From contig CAKJYJ010000014.1 in assembly GCA_918262735.1 (NCBI GenBank), positions 1 through 63,061 of the forward strand: DNA of 63,061 nucleotides, in the 5' to 3' direction. How positions within the stretch are numbered: the first letter of the stretch is position 1; each line of letters starts with the position of its first letter. Position numbers and translations under genes: made by a program. The DNA is from Clostridiales bacterium. GTDB lineage: Bacteria > Bacillota > Clostridia > Christensenellales > UBA1242. This document shows, in pieces, positions 52,589 to 61,678 of the stretch. Below the pieces are notes generated by a model that ran no database searches, was not told where the DNA came from, and saw only the letters and a program-made list of their open reading frames with translations.

Positions 52589-53311
52589 TTACCTTCCTTT
52601 ATATAATTTTTGAATTGTTTGAATATAGTCGCCGTCTAAGTTGTTGGTAAATAATGGTGGCATAACCTTTAACATTTGTTTTCCGCCCTTAACCGCCTCA
52701 CACAAAAAAACTGATGAGTTTTTATTTTCGTTTGGATGCACAAAGTACATTCTTTTAGGTGTTAAATCATTATTTTTCATAACATTAAAGCATTCGTCTA
52801 ACCTAGCGGAATCATTAATGAAAAATAGTTTTCCTCCAAATTTTAGCAATTTTGAAGATGCTTCAAAAAGTTCAAGGGGTGTTAAATATTTGTCAAAACG
52901 ACTTATTGTTTTTTGCTCATTATTTCCACACACATTAGGGTCAAACTTAAAATATGGTGGATTACAAAAAACAACATCAACACTCCCTTCTTTTTGATAT
53001 TTTTTCCAATTTTGTATTTTGTCACAAATAACAGTAATATTTTTCTGCATGTCATTCAATTCAACATTTCTTTTGGCTAAATGTGCAACACTTTCTTGAA
53101 TTTCATATGCAAAAATATCTTTTGGTTTTTCTTTATAGTTAACTAAAATTGAAATAATTCCGCTACCCGTTCCAATTTCAACACACGTGTCAGTCTTTTT
53201 TGTCTTAACAAAATTTGCAAGCAAAACCGCATCACTGGTAAATGTGTAACCATCAACATCTTGATATAATTTCAATCCGTCTAAATTCAAATCATCTATT
53301 CTTTCTTTCAC
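52589..53311 (-). CDS. tRNA1(Val) adenine N6-methyltransferase-like protein
   Basis: 240 residues of the TrmN6/YabB group. SAM motif CVEIGTGSGIISI (~42-54) and the N6-adenine catalytic motif VVFCNPPYFK (~110-119). YabB-type proteins are thought to methylate a tRNA adenine. It starts at GTG right after ricT and ends four bases before rsmI. Confidence 0.88.
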   Translation of the reverse strand: MKERIDDLNLDGLKLYQDVDGYTFTSDAVLLANFVKTKKTDTCVEIGTGSGIISILVNYKEKPKDIFAYEIQESVAHLAKRNVELNDMQKNITVICDKIQNWKKYQKEGSVDVVFCNPPYFKFDPNVCGNNEQKTISRFDKYLTPLELFEASSKLLKFGGKLFFINDSARLDECFNVMKNNDLTPKRMYFVHPNENKNSSVFLCEAVKGGKQMLKVMPPLFTNNLDGDYIQTIQKLYKGR

Positions 53312-53313
53312 AA

Positions 53314-54135
53314 TTATTTTCCATCTACACTTTTTATTTGATTTAATTCAAACTCCATTAAACTGCTTGAACCATCTGCGTTAACAAACTTAACAGTAAC
53401 AATCCTTTTTAACAAATTGTTGTAAACAACAAGCCCTTTCCCGTTTGGCGTTATTACTTCACTGTTCACTTTTGGCATTAAGGCAAAAGTTTCGCTGTAA
53501 TACTCATTTTCATATGCAAGACAACATTTTAGTTTTCCACAAAGTCCACTAATACTCGTTGGATTTAACGAAAGCCCCTGAACTTTTGCCATTTTAATAC
53601 TGCTATATTCTGCATCACTTAAAAACCTTGCACAACAGCATTCCATTCCGCAAGGACCAAGCCCACCAATAATTTTTGTACATTCTTTTGAATCAATTTG
53701 TCTTAATTCAATTTTAATCTTAAACTCGGAAGCTAGCATTTTAACAAGTTCTCTAAAATCTACTCTGTCATCAGCTGTAAACGTTATCACAACTTTTGAA
53801 CCGTCTAGTGTTAACGATGCCTTAATAACTTTCATTTCTAGTTTAAGCTCGTTTGCAACCGTTTGACACCTTTGTTTAATTTCTAATTCCTTTTTAGCGT
53901 TTCCTTCTTTTGCCAAAATATCATCGTCTGTTGCTAGCCTTATTATTGGTTTTAACTCGTTGTCTTTTTTGTCAACCTCTTTTATTGAAACTTTTGAACA
54001 AACAGTTCCTATTTCCATTCCTCTTGATGTTTCAACAACGACCTTATTCCCAATTCTAACAAAAACATTACTGCAATCAAAAGTGTATTCCTTTCCGCCC
54101 TCTGTAAATTTTACCATTACCTCTTTTACTTGCAT
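53314..54135 (-). CDS. ricT: RicT/YaaT PSP1-domain regulatory protein
   Basis: 273 residues. PSP1 domain with the Cys cluster GPCGMECCCARFL and SGLCGKLKCCLAYE, which binds iron-sulfur with its RicA/RicF partners in Bacillus. There the complex controls RNase Y-dependent RNA maturation. Conserved between holB and the trmN6-like gene. Overlaps holB by ten bases. Confidence 0.94.
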   Translation of the reverse strand: MQVKEVMVKFTEGGKEYTFDCSNVFVRIGNKVVVETSRGMEIGTVCSKVSIKEVDKKDNELKPIIRLATDDDILAKEGNAKKELEIKQRCQTVANELKLEMKVIKASLTLDGSKVVITFTADDRVDFRELVKMLASEFKIKIELRQIDSKECTKIIGGLGPCGMECCCARFLSDAEYSSIKMAKVQGLSLNPTSISGLCGKLKCCLAYENEYYSETFALMPKVNSEVITPNGKGLVVYNNLLKRIVTVKFVNADGSSSLMEFELNQIKSVDGK

Positions 54136-55091
54136 AAAAATTTAACCTCCAATATTTTAAGTAACATATTATCCGTTAGCGTTATTAAATTAACGTTGCT
54201 ATCCATTTTTTGTTTTGCCTCGTTTAAGTCTCTTATTATATTAACAAGTGCCATATTTGAATATTCTGTTACAATTGTATTATAATCACCAATTAGATTT
54301 GTGTGTTTAACAAGTTTTGCACAGCCCAATTTAATCATTAACATATCTCTATAAAAATCGCCCAACAACATTAATGAGTTTTCAAAAATTTGTTTATTTT
54401 TTGAAAAATAAGCATTAAACTGTGGTATTTGTTCACTTTTTTTCATGTTTTTTAACATATTTAACATATTTTTATAATCATCAACAAATTCAGAATCATT
54501 AATAATGGACAATGTTTTACCTAAATATCCATCACCACAGATGCTTGCAATTTTTGCTATTTCACCATCATCTGAAATAATTTTCTGAATGTCTTCGGTG
54601 TTAATTTTTCCTATTTCTTGTTTTGACACTCTTGACAAGATTGTTGGCAAAACTTTGTTTTGATTTGTCGCCGTCATTAAAAAAATAACATTCTCTGGTG
54701 GCTCTTCAATTATTTTTAATATTTTATTTTGTGCCTGCTCGGTTGAATTATCAATCTGATTAATAATAAAAACCTTTATGTTGGCAAGCATTGGTTTTAT
54801 TTGAACTTTGTTGTAAATATCCCCTGCGTCATCAACCATAAATGCTTTATCTTTTGGATAAATTAAAACGTCAGGGTGAGTTTTTGCATTTATTTTTTTA
54901 CAGTTAGCACACACACCACAACCACAACTATTTTCGCATAAAAGCAGCTTTGCGATTTCTAAAACAAATTCACTTGCCGTTAGCCTGTCAGGGCATGTAA
55001 ACAAATATGCCTGCCCAATATTGCCACGCATATAATTATTTTTGAAATCTGTGTAGGCGTTGTTATCCTGCAATAACTTTGAAAAATCCAC
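54126..55091 (-). CDS. holB: DNA polymerase III delta' subunit
   Basis: Clamp-loader stator, 321 residues. The region where Walker A would be (FTCPDRLTASEF) lacks GKT, as is normal for delta'. A zinc site CENSCGCGVCANC lies at ~53-65. Sensor 1 (MTATNQNKVLPTILSR) is present. Starts at GTG; the -10 lies only six bases upstream and no ribosome site exists, so it may be leaderless. Usual tmk gene upstream is absent. Confidence 0.92.
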   Translation of the reverse strand: MDFSKLLQDNNAYTDFKNNYMRGNIGQAYLFTCPDRLTASEFVLEIAKLLLCENSCGCGVCANCKKINAKTHPDVLIYPKDKAFMVDDAGDIYNKVQIKPMLANIKVFIINQIDNSTEQAQNKILKIIEEPPENVIFLMTATNQNKVLPTILSRVSKQEIGKINTEDIQKIISDDGEIAKIASICGDGYLGKTLSIINDSEFVDDYKNMLNMLKNMKKSEQIPQFNAYFSKNKQIFENSLMLLGDFYRDMLMIKLGCAKLVKHTNLIGDYNTIVTEYSNMALVNIIRDLNEAKQKMDSNVNLITLTDNMLLKILEVKFLCK

Positions 55092-55097
55092 GCTACA

Positions 55098-55126
55098 ATT
55101 TTATCACATTTTATTTTTTTTTACAA
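55098..55126 (-). promoter_or_regulatory. Promoter of the holB operon
   Basis: On the minus strand TTGTAA, 17 bp, TAAAAT in the context TGTGATAAAAT, the same -10 context as for dnaD. The GTG start of holB is six bases after the -10. Confidence 0.7.
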
Positions 55127-55164
55127 ACATTTATATATCAATATTTGTAAACTTTCCGAATGGT

Positions 55165-55192
55165 TTGACAAAATAATTATTGATGATAAAAT
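55165..55192 (+). promoter_or_regulatory. Promoter of the CPA2 antiporter gene
   Basis: Perfect TTGACA (55165-55170), 16 bp, TAAAAT (55187-55192). The leader is about 40 bases with a GGGG-type ribosome site. Confidence 0.75.
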
Positions 55193-55238
55193 ATCTATAT
55201 CACAAATATTGTAAATTAAAAAGTAAAGGGGATTTGCG

Positions 55239-56678
55239 ATGCATTGGTTTAATGACTTAATCTGTGGAACATCAAACGTTGCTCAAATAATAATATCCAT
55301 TGCAATAATGTTGTTGTTTGGACTTTTATTAATACGGCTCACAAAACTTGCCAAATTGCCAAATGTTACCGGATACATAGTTGCCGGAATTCTTATTGGC
55401 CCATACGTGTTAAATTTAATCCCAACAAACGTTATTGATGGTATGGACTTTATATCAGACATTGCCCTTGCATTTATTTCGTTTAGTGTTGGAGAGTTTT
55501 TTAGAATTAAAAACATTAAAAAAAATGGTTCTAAAATAATATTTTTAACTTTATTTGAAGCGTTAACGGCATCTGTTGTTGTGTTCTGCGTAATGTTTTT
55601 TGTATTTAGATTAAATCTCGCATTTTCAATTGTGCTTGCTGCGCTTGCATCGGCAACATCTCCCGCTTCAATACTTATGACAATACGACAAACAAATTCA
55701 AAAGGTGATTATGTTAATGCTCTGCTTCAGGTTGTTGCAATTGACAATATCGTTAGTTTGGTTGCATACAGCGTTGCAATTTCTCTTGCTGTTGCAAGCC
55801 TTGGCGGCAGTGCAAATTTTAATTTTGGCGTTGTTGCAATACCAATTCTTAAACTGCTTTTATCAATTATAATTGGTTGTATCTTTGGTTTCATTCTTAA
55901 ATTTTTACTTTCAAGACACTCAACAGATAACCGGCTTATAATTGTTATTTGTGGTCTTTTTATATTCTGTGGTTTGGCAACCCTTTTAGATGTTTCTCCC
56001 CTTCTTGGTTGTATGATTATTGGAACGGTTTACATAAATTGCTCTGACGATGAAAAAATGTTTCACCAGGTTAATTATTTTAGTCCGCCAATATTGCTTT
56101 TATTCTTTGTAAGGTCTGGTGCAAGTTTGAATTTGAGTGCCTTATTTTCTAATACGGCAATCCTTGGTTTTGCACCAATTTGGGTCATTGGCCTAGTTTT
56201 CTGCCTTGTGCGTGTGTTTGGAAAATTCTTGGGCGTATATTTTGGGGGGTATGCAACAAAAAGCTCAAAAGAAGTTCGAGATAATCTCGGCCTTGCATTA
56301 ATTCCACAAGCAAGTGTTGCAATTGGACTTGCTGTTCTTGGTGCAAGAACTTTAGGTAGTGAGATCGGAGAATCATTGCTTACAATTATTTTAATATCAA
56401 GCATACTGTGTGAACTTGTTGGGCCAGTGTGCGCAAAACTATCGCTTTACCGCACAGGTTCATACTCAAACAATGTAGAAGAAACAATTTCACAAAAAGA
56501 CGCAACCCTAAACAATGCCACTGAAAGCAAAACCGAAAAAACAATTAAAAATAAACAGCAAGACTCAAATATTATTGAAAGCAATGTTTCATCCGTTGAA
56601 GAAATAGCATTCACGGAAGCTGGAACACAATATGCAAATTCTGGAATAAACAACAAAGACGATAATAACAATAATTAG
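55239..56678 (+). CDS. Cation:proton antiporter, CPA2 family
   Basis: An integral membrane Na+/H+ or K+/H+ antiporter, 479 residues with 12-13 membrane segments. Family features: LPNVTGYIVAGILIGP near the N-terminus, ATSPAS (~152) and VVAIDNIVSLVAY, whose Asp-Asn pair lies at the ion site. The C-terminal ~70 residues are polar and low-complexity, without RCK domain. Single gene with promoter and terminator. Confidence 0.9.
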   Translation: MHWFNDLICGTSNVAQIIISIAIMLLFGLLLIRLTKLAKLPNVTGYIVAGILIGPYVLNLIPTNVIDGMDFISDIALAFISFSVGEFFRIKNIKKNGSKIIFLTLFEALTASVVVFCVMFFVFRLNLAFSIVLAALASATSPASILMTIRQTNSKGDYVNALLQVVAIDNIVSLVAYSVAISLAVASLGGSANFNFGVVAIPILKLLLSIIIGCIFGFILKFLLSRHSTDNRLIIVICGLFIFCGLATLLDVSPLLGCMIIGTVYINCSDDEKMFHQVNYFSPPILLLFFVRSGASLNLSALFSNTAILGFAPIWVIGLVFCLVRVFGKFLGVYFGGYATKSSKEVRDNLGLALIPQASVAIGLAVLGARTLGSEIGESLLTIILISSILCELVGPVCAKLSLYRTGSYSNNVEETISQKDATLNNATESKTEKTIKNKQQDSNIIESNVSSVEEIAFTEAGTQYANSGINNKDDNNNN

Positions 56679-56689
56679 TGAATAACAAT

Positions 56690-56729
56690 AAAAAATATCA
56701 GCCATCAAAATAATGGTTGATATTTTTTT
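56690..56729. terminator. Bidirectional terminator
   Basis: AAAAATATCAGCCAT (56691-56705) pairs with ATGGTTGATATTTTT (56712-56726), one wobble, between convergent genes. Confidence 0.9.
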
Positions 56730-56737
56730 ATAAAACT

Positions 56738-57844
56738 TTAATTTGCAATCATAATTAATGGAACTTGGATTTCTTCGGTTAGCGAGGTGTGATGCCCCTT
56801 GAAGCGATGTCCGTTAGGAGTTAACACCATCTGTTTATGGGTGTATGTTCCAATCGCAATGTATGTTCCAAGCATAAATCCTTTATTACCACGATTACCA
56901 AAGTATCCCTTTTTTAATAATTTTTTAGTTTTATACAACTTAAAATCTTTTTTATATCTATAAGTGAACACCTTTTTAAAATACTCTTCAAATTCTGGTT
57001 TAACCTTAAAGCACACTGCCCTTGCGTCCATGTATGGATATATTTCTAACATGTCCATAATTTCTTTGTCGTTATATATTTCAACATAACCATCAATGTC
57101 AATTTGTCCATGGTCGGCAGTGATAATAAATAAAGTATCTTTTGTTGAATTTTTTAGTTTTTCAATCCAGCTGGCAAATTCCGTAATAACAGCCTTTGCC
57201 TCATCGCTAGAAACCCCAAAGTCGTGCATCGTGTGATCTGGCTCAGGATTATATGCATAAATAAATTGTTTTCCATTCCTACTACAAATGTTTTGTATGT
57301 ACTCAAAAAACTCATCATTGGTTGTAAACACATTATTGTTTTCATTTTTAACAGAAACGTAACCTGGCATAATTGTGTTTATAGCATAATCTGTTTGTGC
57401 TTCGTCAAAATAATGGTTAAACTCTTCAAGTGGTGAGTCCTCAACCTCAACGGTCTCCCCAGTCCAAGAATCAACATTTTTGAAAATATCAATATTCCTA
57501 TTCATTTTTTCAAAGTTCATACTCCAACCAAACCAGCCATGTTCCAATGGGTATTTATTTGTTAAAAGAGAGGTCGTTGCATTGGTTGTTGTTGATGGAA
57601 ATGTTGAAGTTAAAACCTGTTTGATATTCTTTCTAAGTATACTATCTTTTTGTAAGTTCTTTTCAATAGGGTATATTCCTAAGCCGTCAAAACAAATAAA
57701 AACAATATTTTTATAGCCTTTTGCAAGTTCTTTTTTTAATTTAGGTAATGTTGCATTGTTATTTGGTGCTCCTAAAAACTCAGCAAGTGTTGAAGAAATA
57801 TTTAAGTTAGATTTCTTAAAATTCGGTTTAATAAATTTACTCAT
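56738..57844 (-). CDS. Alkaline phosphatase superfamily phosphodiesterase-like protein
   Basis: 368 residues, type I phosphodiesterase/nucleotide pyrophosphatase family. Metal ligands and nucleophile: VFICFDGLG (~55), FPSTTTNATTS (Thr nucleophile, ~88-98), EPDHTMHDFG, ITADHGQ and the late GxHxG-like GHHTS. No signal peptide, so probably cytoplasmic. Substrate unknown. First of a possible run with the GNAT gene, two bases apart. Confidence 0.85.
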   Translation of the reverse strand: MSKFIKPNFKKSNLNISSTLAEFLGAPNNNATLPKLKKELAKGYKNIVFICFDGLGIYPIEKNLQKDSILRKNIKQVLTSTFPSTTTNATTSLLTNKYPLEHGWFGWSMNFEKMNRNIDIFKNVDSWTGETVEVEDSPLEEFNHYFDEAQTDYAINTIMPGYVSVKNENNNVFTTNDEFFEYIQNICSRNGKQFIYAYNPEPDHTMHDFGVSSDEAKAVITEFASWIEKLKNSTKDTLFIITADHGQIDIDGYVEIYNDKEIMDMLEIYPYMDARAVCFKVKPEFEEYFKKVFTYRYKKDFKLYKTKKLLKKGYFGNRGNKGFMLGTYIAIGTYTHKQMVLTPNGHRFKGHHTSLTEEIQVPLIMIAN

Positions 57845-57846
57845 AA

Positions 57847-58416
57847 TTACCCCTTTGCTCTCCTTTGCAAATTATTCCATTCTCGTTTGGTCATGCACCT
57901 GCATATAGAATCTGTCATTGTTCCATCAACCCACTGCCTATAGTTTTTAATTCGCCCTATTTTTTTGAACCCGGCTTTATCCTGAACCCTTCCACTACCA
58001 ACGTTTGCTTCTGCGTGAGAAATAAAAATTTGTGGGACTTTCAATGTGTCAAATGCAAAGGCCATAACACACTTAATTGCCTCGGTCATGTATCCTTTGC
58101 CCCAATACTTTTCCGACAGCAAATATCCAATTTCTTTTGCCCCCTCTTTTATATTTGCATTCGGATATCTTTCTGCCTTAACGTTCATTAGTTCAATAGA
58201 ACCAACAACTTTGTTAATATCTTTAATAATAATTGCAAACTGATGTGGCTTTGCAATTTCCACCTTTAACCTTTCAAATGCCTTTTGTTTGTCTGTGTAT
58301 GGCTCCCAACCACAACGTGGGCCAACATTTTTCATTTGCACATACTCCCAATAATCATCAAGGTCATTTTCTGTATAGTTTCTCAAAAATAATCTTTCTG
58401 TTTCCAATCTATCCAA
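57847..58416 (-). CDS. GNAT acetyltransferase, RimJ/RimL type
   Basis: 189 residues. LETERLFLRNYTENDLDDYW, GSIELMNV, IGYLLSEKYWGKGYMTEA and SHAEANVGSGRVQDKAGF are the family motifs, including the acetyl-CoA loop and the N-x-x-S-x-R segment with S-G-R here. Such enzymes acetylate protein N-termini or small amines. Starts at TTG with an AGGAG very close (two-base spacing). Confidence 0.88.
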   Translation of the reverse strand: MDRLETERLFLRNYTENDLDDYWEYVQMKNVGPRCGWEPYTDKQKAFERLKVEIAKPHQFAIIIKDINKVVGSIELMNVKAERYPNANIKEGAKEIGYLLSEKYWGKGYMTEAIKCVMAFAFDTLKVPQIFISHAEANVGSGRVQDKAGFKKIGRIKNYRQWVDGTMTDSICRCMTKREWNNLQRRAKG

Positions 58417-58421
58417 TTCTC

Positions 58422-59705
58422 CTATTTATCTTTTTGGACATCATCACTATTCTCTTTATTGTGTGCTATTTTACTCTCTTCAACATAAATAACCTTACCA
58501 TAATCTGGCTTAAAATCTTTATTCTTAAATGTTAGCCAAATAATGTCGTTTCTTTTATCTTGAATTCCAGCATCTCCGTAATCCTCGCCGTCGGTAAAAC
58601 AAATTTTATTAACCTCTCGCTTTTTTGTGAATGCCCTACTTGCCGCATCAAAGTTGGTTGCACCACCACCTGGAATTTTTAGTTTATCTATATCTGCCTC
58701 TGTTTTAATGTCAACCCAACCATAAAAATTGCTAGAAAAAACACCAACTCTAATTTTAGAAGATTTAAGAATCTTTTTAACCTCATGTAAGAAATCTTTA
58801 AGAAGTTCTTTACTTATTGAACCACTTGAATCTAACATTATTTCGGTTTCGGAATTTTCACACTTATTAAAATCAGTCATTCTGTATGCATAATTGTTCT
58901 CTGCAACCGAACGTCTTTGCGACCAAATTTGCACTGTTTTTTCAATTTCTTTTTTTAGAAGATATTTCCAATCAATTTCATACTCTTTGTTTTTATAAGC
59001 ACTATTATAAGGGTTTCTATCTTCTTTCAAAACGCCATTATTAAAATCTTTTTGTTTTTGTTGAAATTTTCGTTTTGCTATTTCTCTTCTTTCTTTTCTA
59101 TTGTCCTCAAACTCACACTTTTCGTCATTGTGTGTGCCAGCAAAATTATTTTGTTTACACTTTTCAAAGACCTCTTGCCATTGTGTGTGATCGTCCCGTT
59201 TTTTCAAGCTATCTTCGCCAAAATAATCACCAAAACCGACAACCATTAAATCATCAGGAACAGTGGCCGTTTTTTTATCTTTTTTCAAATTGTATAGTAT
59301 ATCATATATTTCTTCTGATGTGTATTTAAGGGCTCCTGGCATATCAACATAGCCGTCCATAATATTTAGCCCATCTCTTTCCAAATTTGCATTAATAATT
59401 GCATCTGTTGCTATATTCCAAAGATCTAAATCTCGTTGTTTACCATTTTTATCATAAAGCCTAAACATATGCTCAAACTTAATATGCATAATTTCGTGAG
59501 CAATTAAAAATAATTTATCATTGTCGCTTAATGACGCCAAATAATCTGGGTCAATGTAAATGTTCTTCCCGTCGGTTGCTGCTGTGTGATATTTTAAATT
59601 AGAGTTAAATTCAATATTAGCCTTGGCAATCTCTGCCCCAAACCGCGGAAATTTTGCAATGAGCATATTTTTTGTATATTCAATTAATTTTGTGTCTGCA
59701 ACCAT
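58422..59705 (-). CDS. VWA-like metallopeptidase (DUF2201-type)
   Basis: 427 residues. The N-terminal part has a zinc site HEIMHIKFEH (HExxH...H, ~70). The C-terminal ~130 residues form a VWA-like domain with the MIDAS pattern MLDSSGSIS, then GGATNFD and CFTDGEDYG. This is the DUF2201 architecture, which normally sits beside a MoxR-type ATPase gene. The adjacent upstream gene here encodes only a small AAA remnant. Expected to form a metal-dependent remodelling or proteolysis complex; target unknown. GGAG site six bases before ATG. Confidence 0.85.
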   Translation of the reverse strand: MVADTKLIEYTKNMLIAKFPRFGAEIAKANIEFNSNLKYHTAATDGKNIYIDPDYLASLSDNDKLFLIAHEIMHIKFEHMFRLYDKNGKQRDLDLWNIATDAIINANLERDGLNIMDGYVDMPGALKYTSEEIYDILYNLKKDKKTATVPDDLMVVGFGDYFGEDSLKKRDDHTQWQEVFEKCKQNNFAGTHNDEKCEFEDNRKERREIAKRKFQQKQKDFNNGVLKEDRNPYNSAYKNKEYEIDWKYLLKKEIEKTVQIWSQRRSVAENNYAYRMTDFNKCENSETEIMLDSSGSISKELLKDFLHEVKKILKSSKIRVGVFSSNFYGWVDIKTEADIDKLKIPGGGATNFDAASRAFTKKREVNKICFTDGEDYGDAGIQDKRNDIIWLTFKNKDFKPDYGKVIYVEESKIAHNKENSDDVQKDK

Positions 59706-59713
59706 AATTTCTC

Positions 59714-60094
59714 CTACATTAAAACATCGCAGAATTTGTACAACTCTTTTGATATCTTTTGTATTGAATCTTTGTTTTTAACAGAAAAAACAATAACAAT
59801 ATTTTGAGGTAAATAATAACCATTCATTTCTCTATCTTTAACAAGACCAACAAATCTGTTCTGATATTCTTCTGTTTGCTTTTCAATGTTGTTTATAACA
59901 AAATACACCGGAGTATCTTGCCTTGATGTTTCGTTTAATTTTTCGCTAAAAACTGTTTTACCAAATTCCATTCCAAAAAGCGCTTTGTTGGAAATATCGG
60001 CACTCATGACCACTCTGTTTTTTAACTTTTTAATTTCTTGGTCTAAAACAATAACTGCCGACGACTTTATACCAAATATAGAATCAACGTTCAT
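59714..60094 (-). CDS. Reduced MoxR/AAA-like protein lacking a P-loop
   Basis: 126 residues. Residues ~70-126 follow the Walker B to sensor 1 part of MoxR proteins: VYFVINNIEKQTEEYQNRFV aligns to the LFIDEI-N-x-A-x-x-x-x-Q-N-x-L region, then VKDREMNGYYLPQNIVIVFS aligns to L-E-E-R-x-x-x-G-x-x-x-x-x-P-x-N-x-x-V-x-A-T. The Walker B D-E is N-N. There is no GxxxxGK[ST]. The gene is complete at its 5' end: it has its own promoter and an AAGGGG ribosome site, so it is not a random fragment. It ends eight bases before the VWA gene, and is probably its partner. Confidence 0.6.
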   Translation of the reverse strand: MNVDSIFGIKSSAVIVLDQEIKKLKNRVVMSADISNKALFGMEFGKTVFSEKLNETSRQDTPVYFVINNIEKQTEEYQNRFVGLVKDREMNGYYLPQNIVIVFSVKNKDSIQKISKELYKFCDVLM

Positions 60095-60110
60095 AACGCC
60101 CCTTTTTGTT

Positions 60111-60139
60111 ATTTTAACATATTTATTAAATAAAGACAA
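60111..60139 (-). promoter_or_regulatory. Promoter of the AAA-remnant/VWA operon
   Basis: On the minus strand TTGTCT, 17 bp, TAAAAT with an extended-10 TG, just upstream of the ribosome site for the gene starting at 60094. Confidence 0.6.
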
Positions 60140-60169
60140 TAGGATAAACAATTTTAATAAAATACCAGC

Positions 60170-60189
60170 GCCCCCATAAATATTGGGGC
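60170..60189. other. GC-rich hairpin in the divergent gap
   Basis: GCCCCC-ATAAAT-ATTGGGGC forms a short strong hairpin with no T run. It lies upstream of both divergent genes and could be a protein site or a terminator relic. Role unknown. Confidence 0.4.
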
Positions 60190-60276
60190 CATTTTCATCA
60201 ATCAAGTTCCATAATCGTTAAAAGAATACACACATCAAGAATTAACAATATTTAATGCTTTTGTTACCTTATTTAT

Positions 60277-60306
60277 TTGACACTTTTAACTGCTATTTGA
60301 TACAAT
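60277..60306 (+). promoter_or_regulatory. Promoter of the thyX-folD operon
   Basis: Perfect TTGACA (60277-60282), 18 bp, TACAAT (60301-60306), followed by a TAAGGAGA ribosome site. Confidence 0.75.
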
Positions 60307-60335
60307 AAACTAACCCAAAAGATAAGGAGAATTAT

Positions 60336-61676
60336 ATGAAACAAAATGAATCAGGAGCTTTTATTTTAAGCGAAACCAAAAGTGGTGAACGCATTTCATC
60401 ATGTGGTGGAAGAATTTCCACAAGACCCGGCACGGCTGTGCAATTATACAAAAGTGCAACCGACAAATCAAAAAACCTAAACCTTGTGTCAAAAGTTGTT
60501 TCTTCCGGGCACAAAACCATATTGGAACATCACAATTTTAATATTGCTTTTAACAATGTAAGTATATTTGTTGAACAGTACATAATTGAATTTAGGCTTG
60601 CATCATTTACAATTAAATCTGGAAGATATGTAAATTTTTCAAAGGCGGGTTTCAATTTGCCAGATGAATTCACAGAAGAACAAAAAAATGTTCTTAAAAA
60701 CCACTACAAAAAAATGTTTAAGGCATATGATAAATTTGTTGCAGCGGGCATTCCGGTTGAAGATGCAAGGTTCATTCTTCCATATGGGCTTAAAACCAAC
60801 ATATATATGTCTTGCAATGCAAGAGAATTAATTCATATAATTTGCACAATGATTTATGGTCGTGGCAAGTTCTACCCTGAAATATTTGCACTTGGCAACC
60901 AACTTAAAGCACAGTTAGATGAACGCTATCCTGGTCTTGTTGAAACTTGCAAACACTTATATTCCGATGATTTGTCAAACGTTATTTCAATTAATCCTAA
61001 GCCATGCAAAAAAATTGAATATGTTTCACATAAAATATTGCTTGTTTCTGGAAACGTAAATTCAAAGCCAGCGCTTGATGAGTTTGCAAAATTCACCGGC
61101 TATGATAAATTTGATTTTAAGACAGCACTTAAAGATGATAAACAAGCAAAATTGCTAGAACATTTTAATTACACTTTTAAGGTTGAAAACTTCGCACTCA
61201 TTATTCTAAAACACTACACTCGTCATCGTATGCAAGCACTATCAACCAGCCCAATTGTTCAAATGACAAACGTAAATAAATTTGTTATTCCAGAAACAAT
61301 TTTGGCAAATGAAGAGTTAAAGGCTGAATTTGAAAACTGCATTAAACAAAACAGGAAAATATATAATAGTTTTGTTGCACAAAAAGTTAATCCTTATCTT
61401 TTAATATACACAACTCCTCACGCCACCGCAATTGATTTTGTAACAACAGTAAATGCAAGAGAAATTTTGCATTTATGTAATCTTAGAACCTGCACTCGTG
61501 CACAATGGGAAATTAGATATTTAATAACCGATATGCTTAGAATTCTTAAAAAACACGATAAAGATATGTTTGCTGGCTTTGGCCCTAGTTGTTACACTTT
61601 TGGCACTTGCCCAGAAGGTAGAATGTGCTGTGGCAAACAATTAGAAATGAAAGAAAAATTTGATAATATGGAGTAA
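60336..61676 (+). CDS. Tandem-domain FAD-dependent thymidylate synthase (ThyX-like)
   Basis: 446 residues, twice the usual ThyX length. Half 1 (~1-215) has GHKTILEHH, then FRLASFTIKSGRY in the place of RHRxxSxxxxSxRY (RHR is EFR), and NARELIHII. Half 2 (~225-446) has LEHFNYTF, RHRMQALSTSP (RHR kept, S-x-R-Y lost), NAREILHLCNLR and AQWEIR. The C-terminus has an added Cys cluster CYTFGTCPEGRMCCGK. ThyX makes dTMP from dUMP with methylene-THF and FAD. The operon partner folD handles the same folate, which supports the call. Confidence 0.8.
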   Translation: MKQNESGAFILSETKSGERISSCGGRISTRPGTAVQLYKSATDKSKNLNLVSKVVSSGHKTILEHHNFNIAFNNVSIFVEQYIIEFRLASFTIKSGRYVNFSKAGFNLPDEFTEEQKNVLKNHYKKMFKAYDKFVAAGIPVEDARFILPYGLKTNIYMSCNARELIHIICTMIYGRGKFYPEIFALGNQLKAQLDERYPGLVETCKHLYSDDLSNVISINPKPCKKIEYVSHKILLVSGNVNSKPALDEFAKFTGYDKFDFKTALKDDKQAKLLEHFNYTFKVENFALIILKHYTRHRMQALSTSPIVQMTNVNKFVIPETILANEELKAEFENCIKQNRKIYNSFVAQKVNPYLLIYTTPHATAIDFVTTVNAREILHLCNLRTCTRAQWEIRYLITDMLRILKKHDKDMFAGFGPSCYTFGTCPEGRMCCGKQLEMKEKFDNME

Positions 61677-61678
61677 AA

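Noticed and set aside
54126..55091. Broken ATPase in holB
   Set aside because: Loss of Walker A is normal in the delta' subunit, unlike the case of the Rho-like protein.
60095..60205. Longer form of the AAA-remnant protein starting near 60205
   Set aside because: The extra 37 codons cover the -10 and -35 region; the ribosome site fixes the start at 60094.
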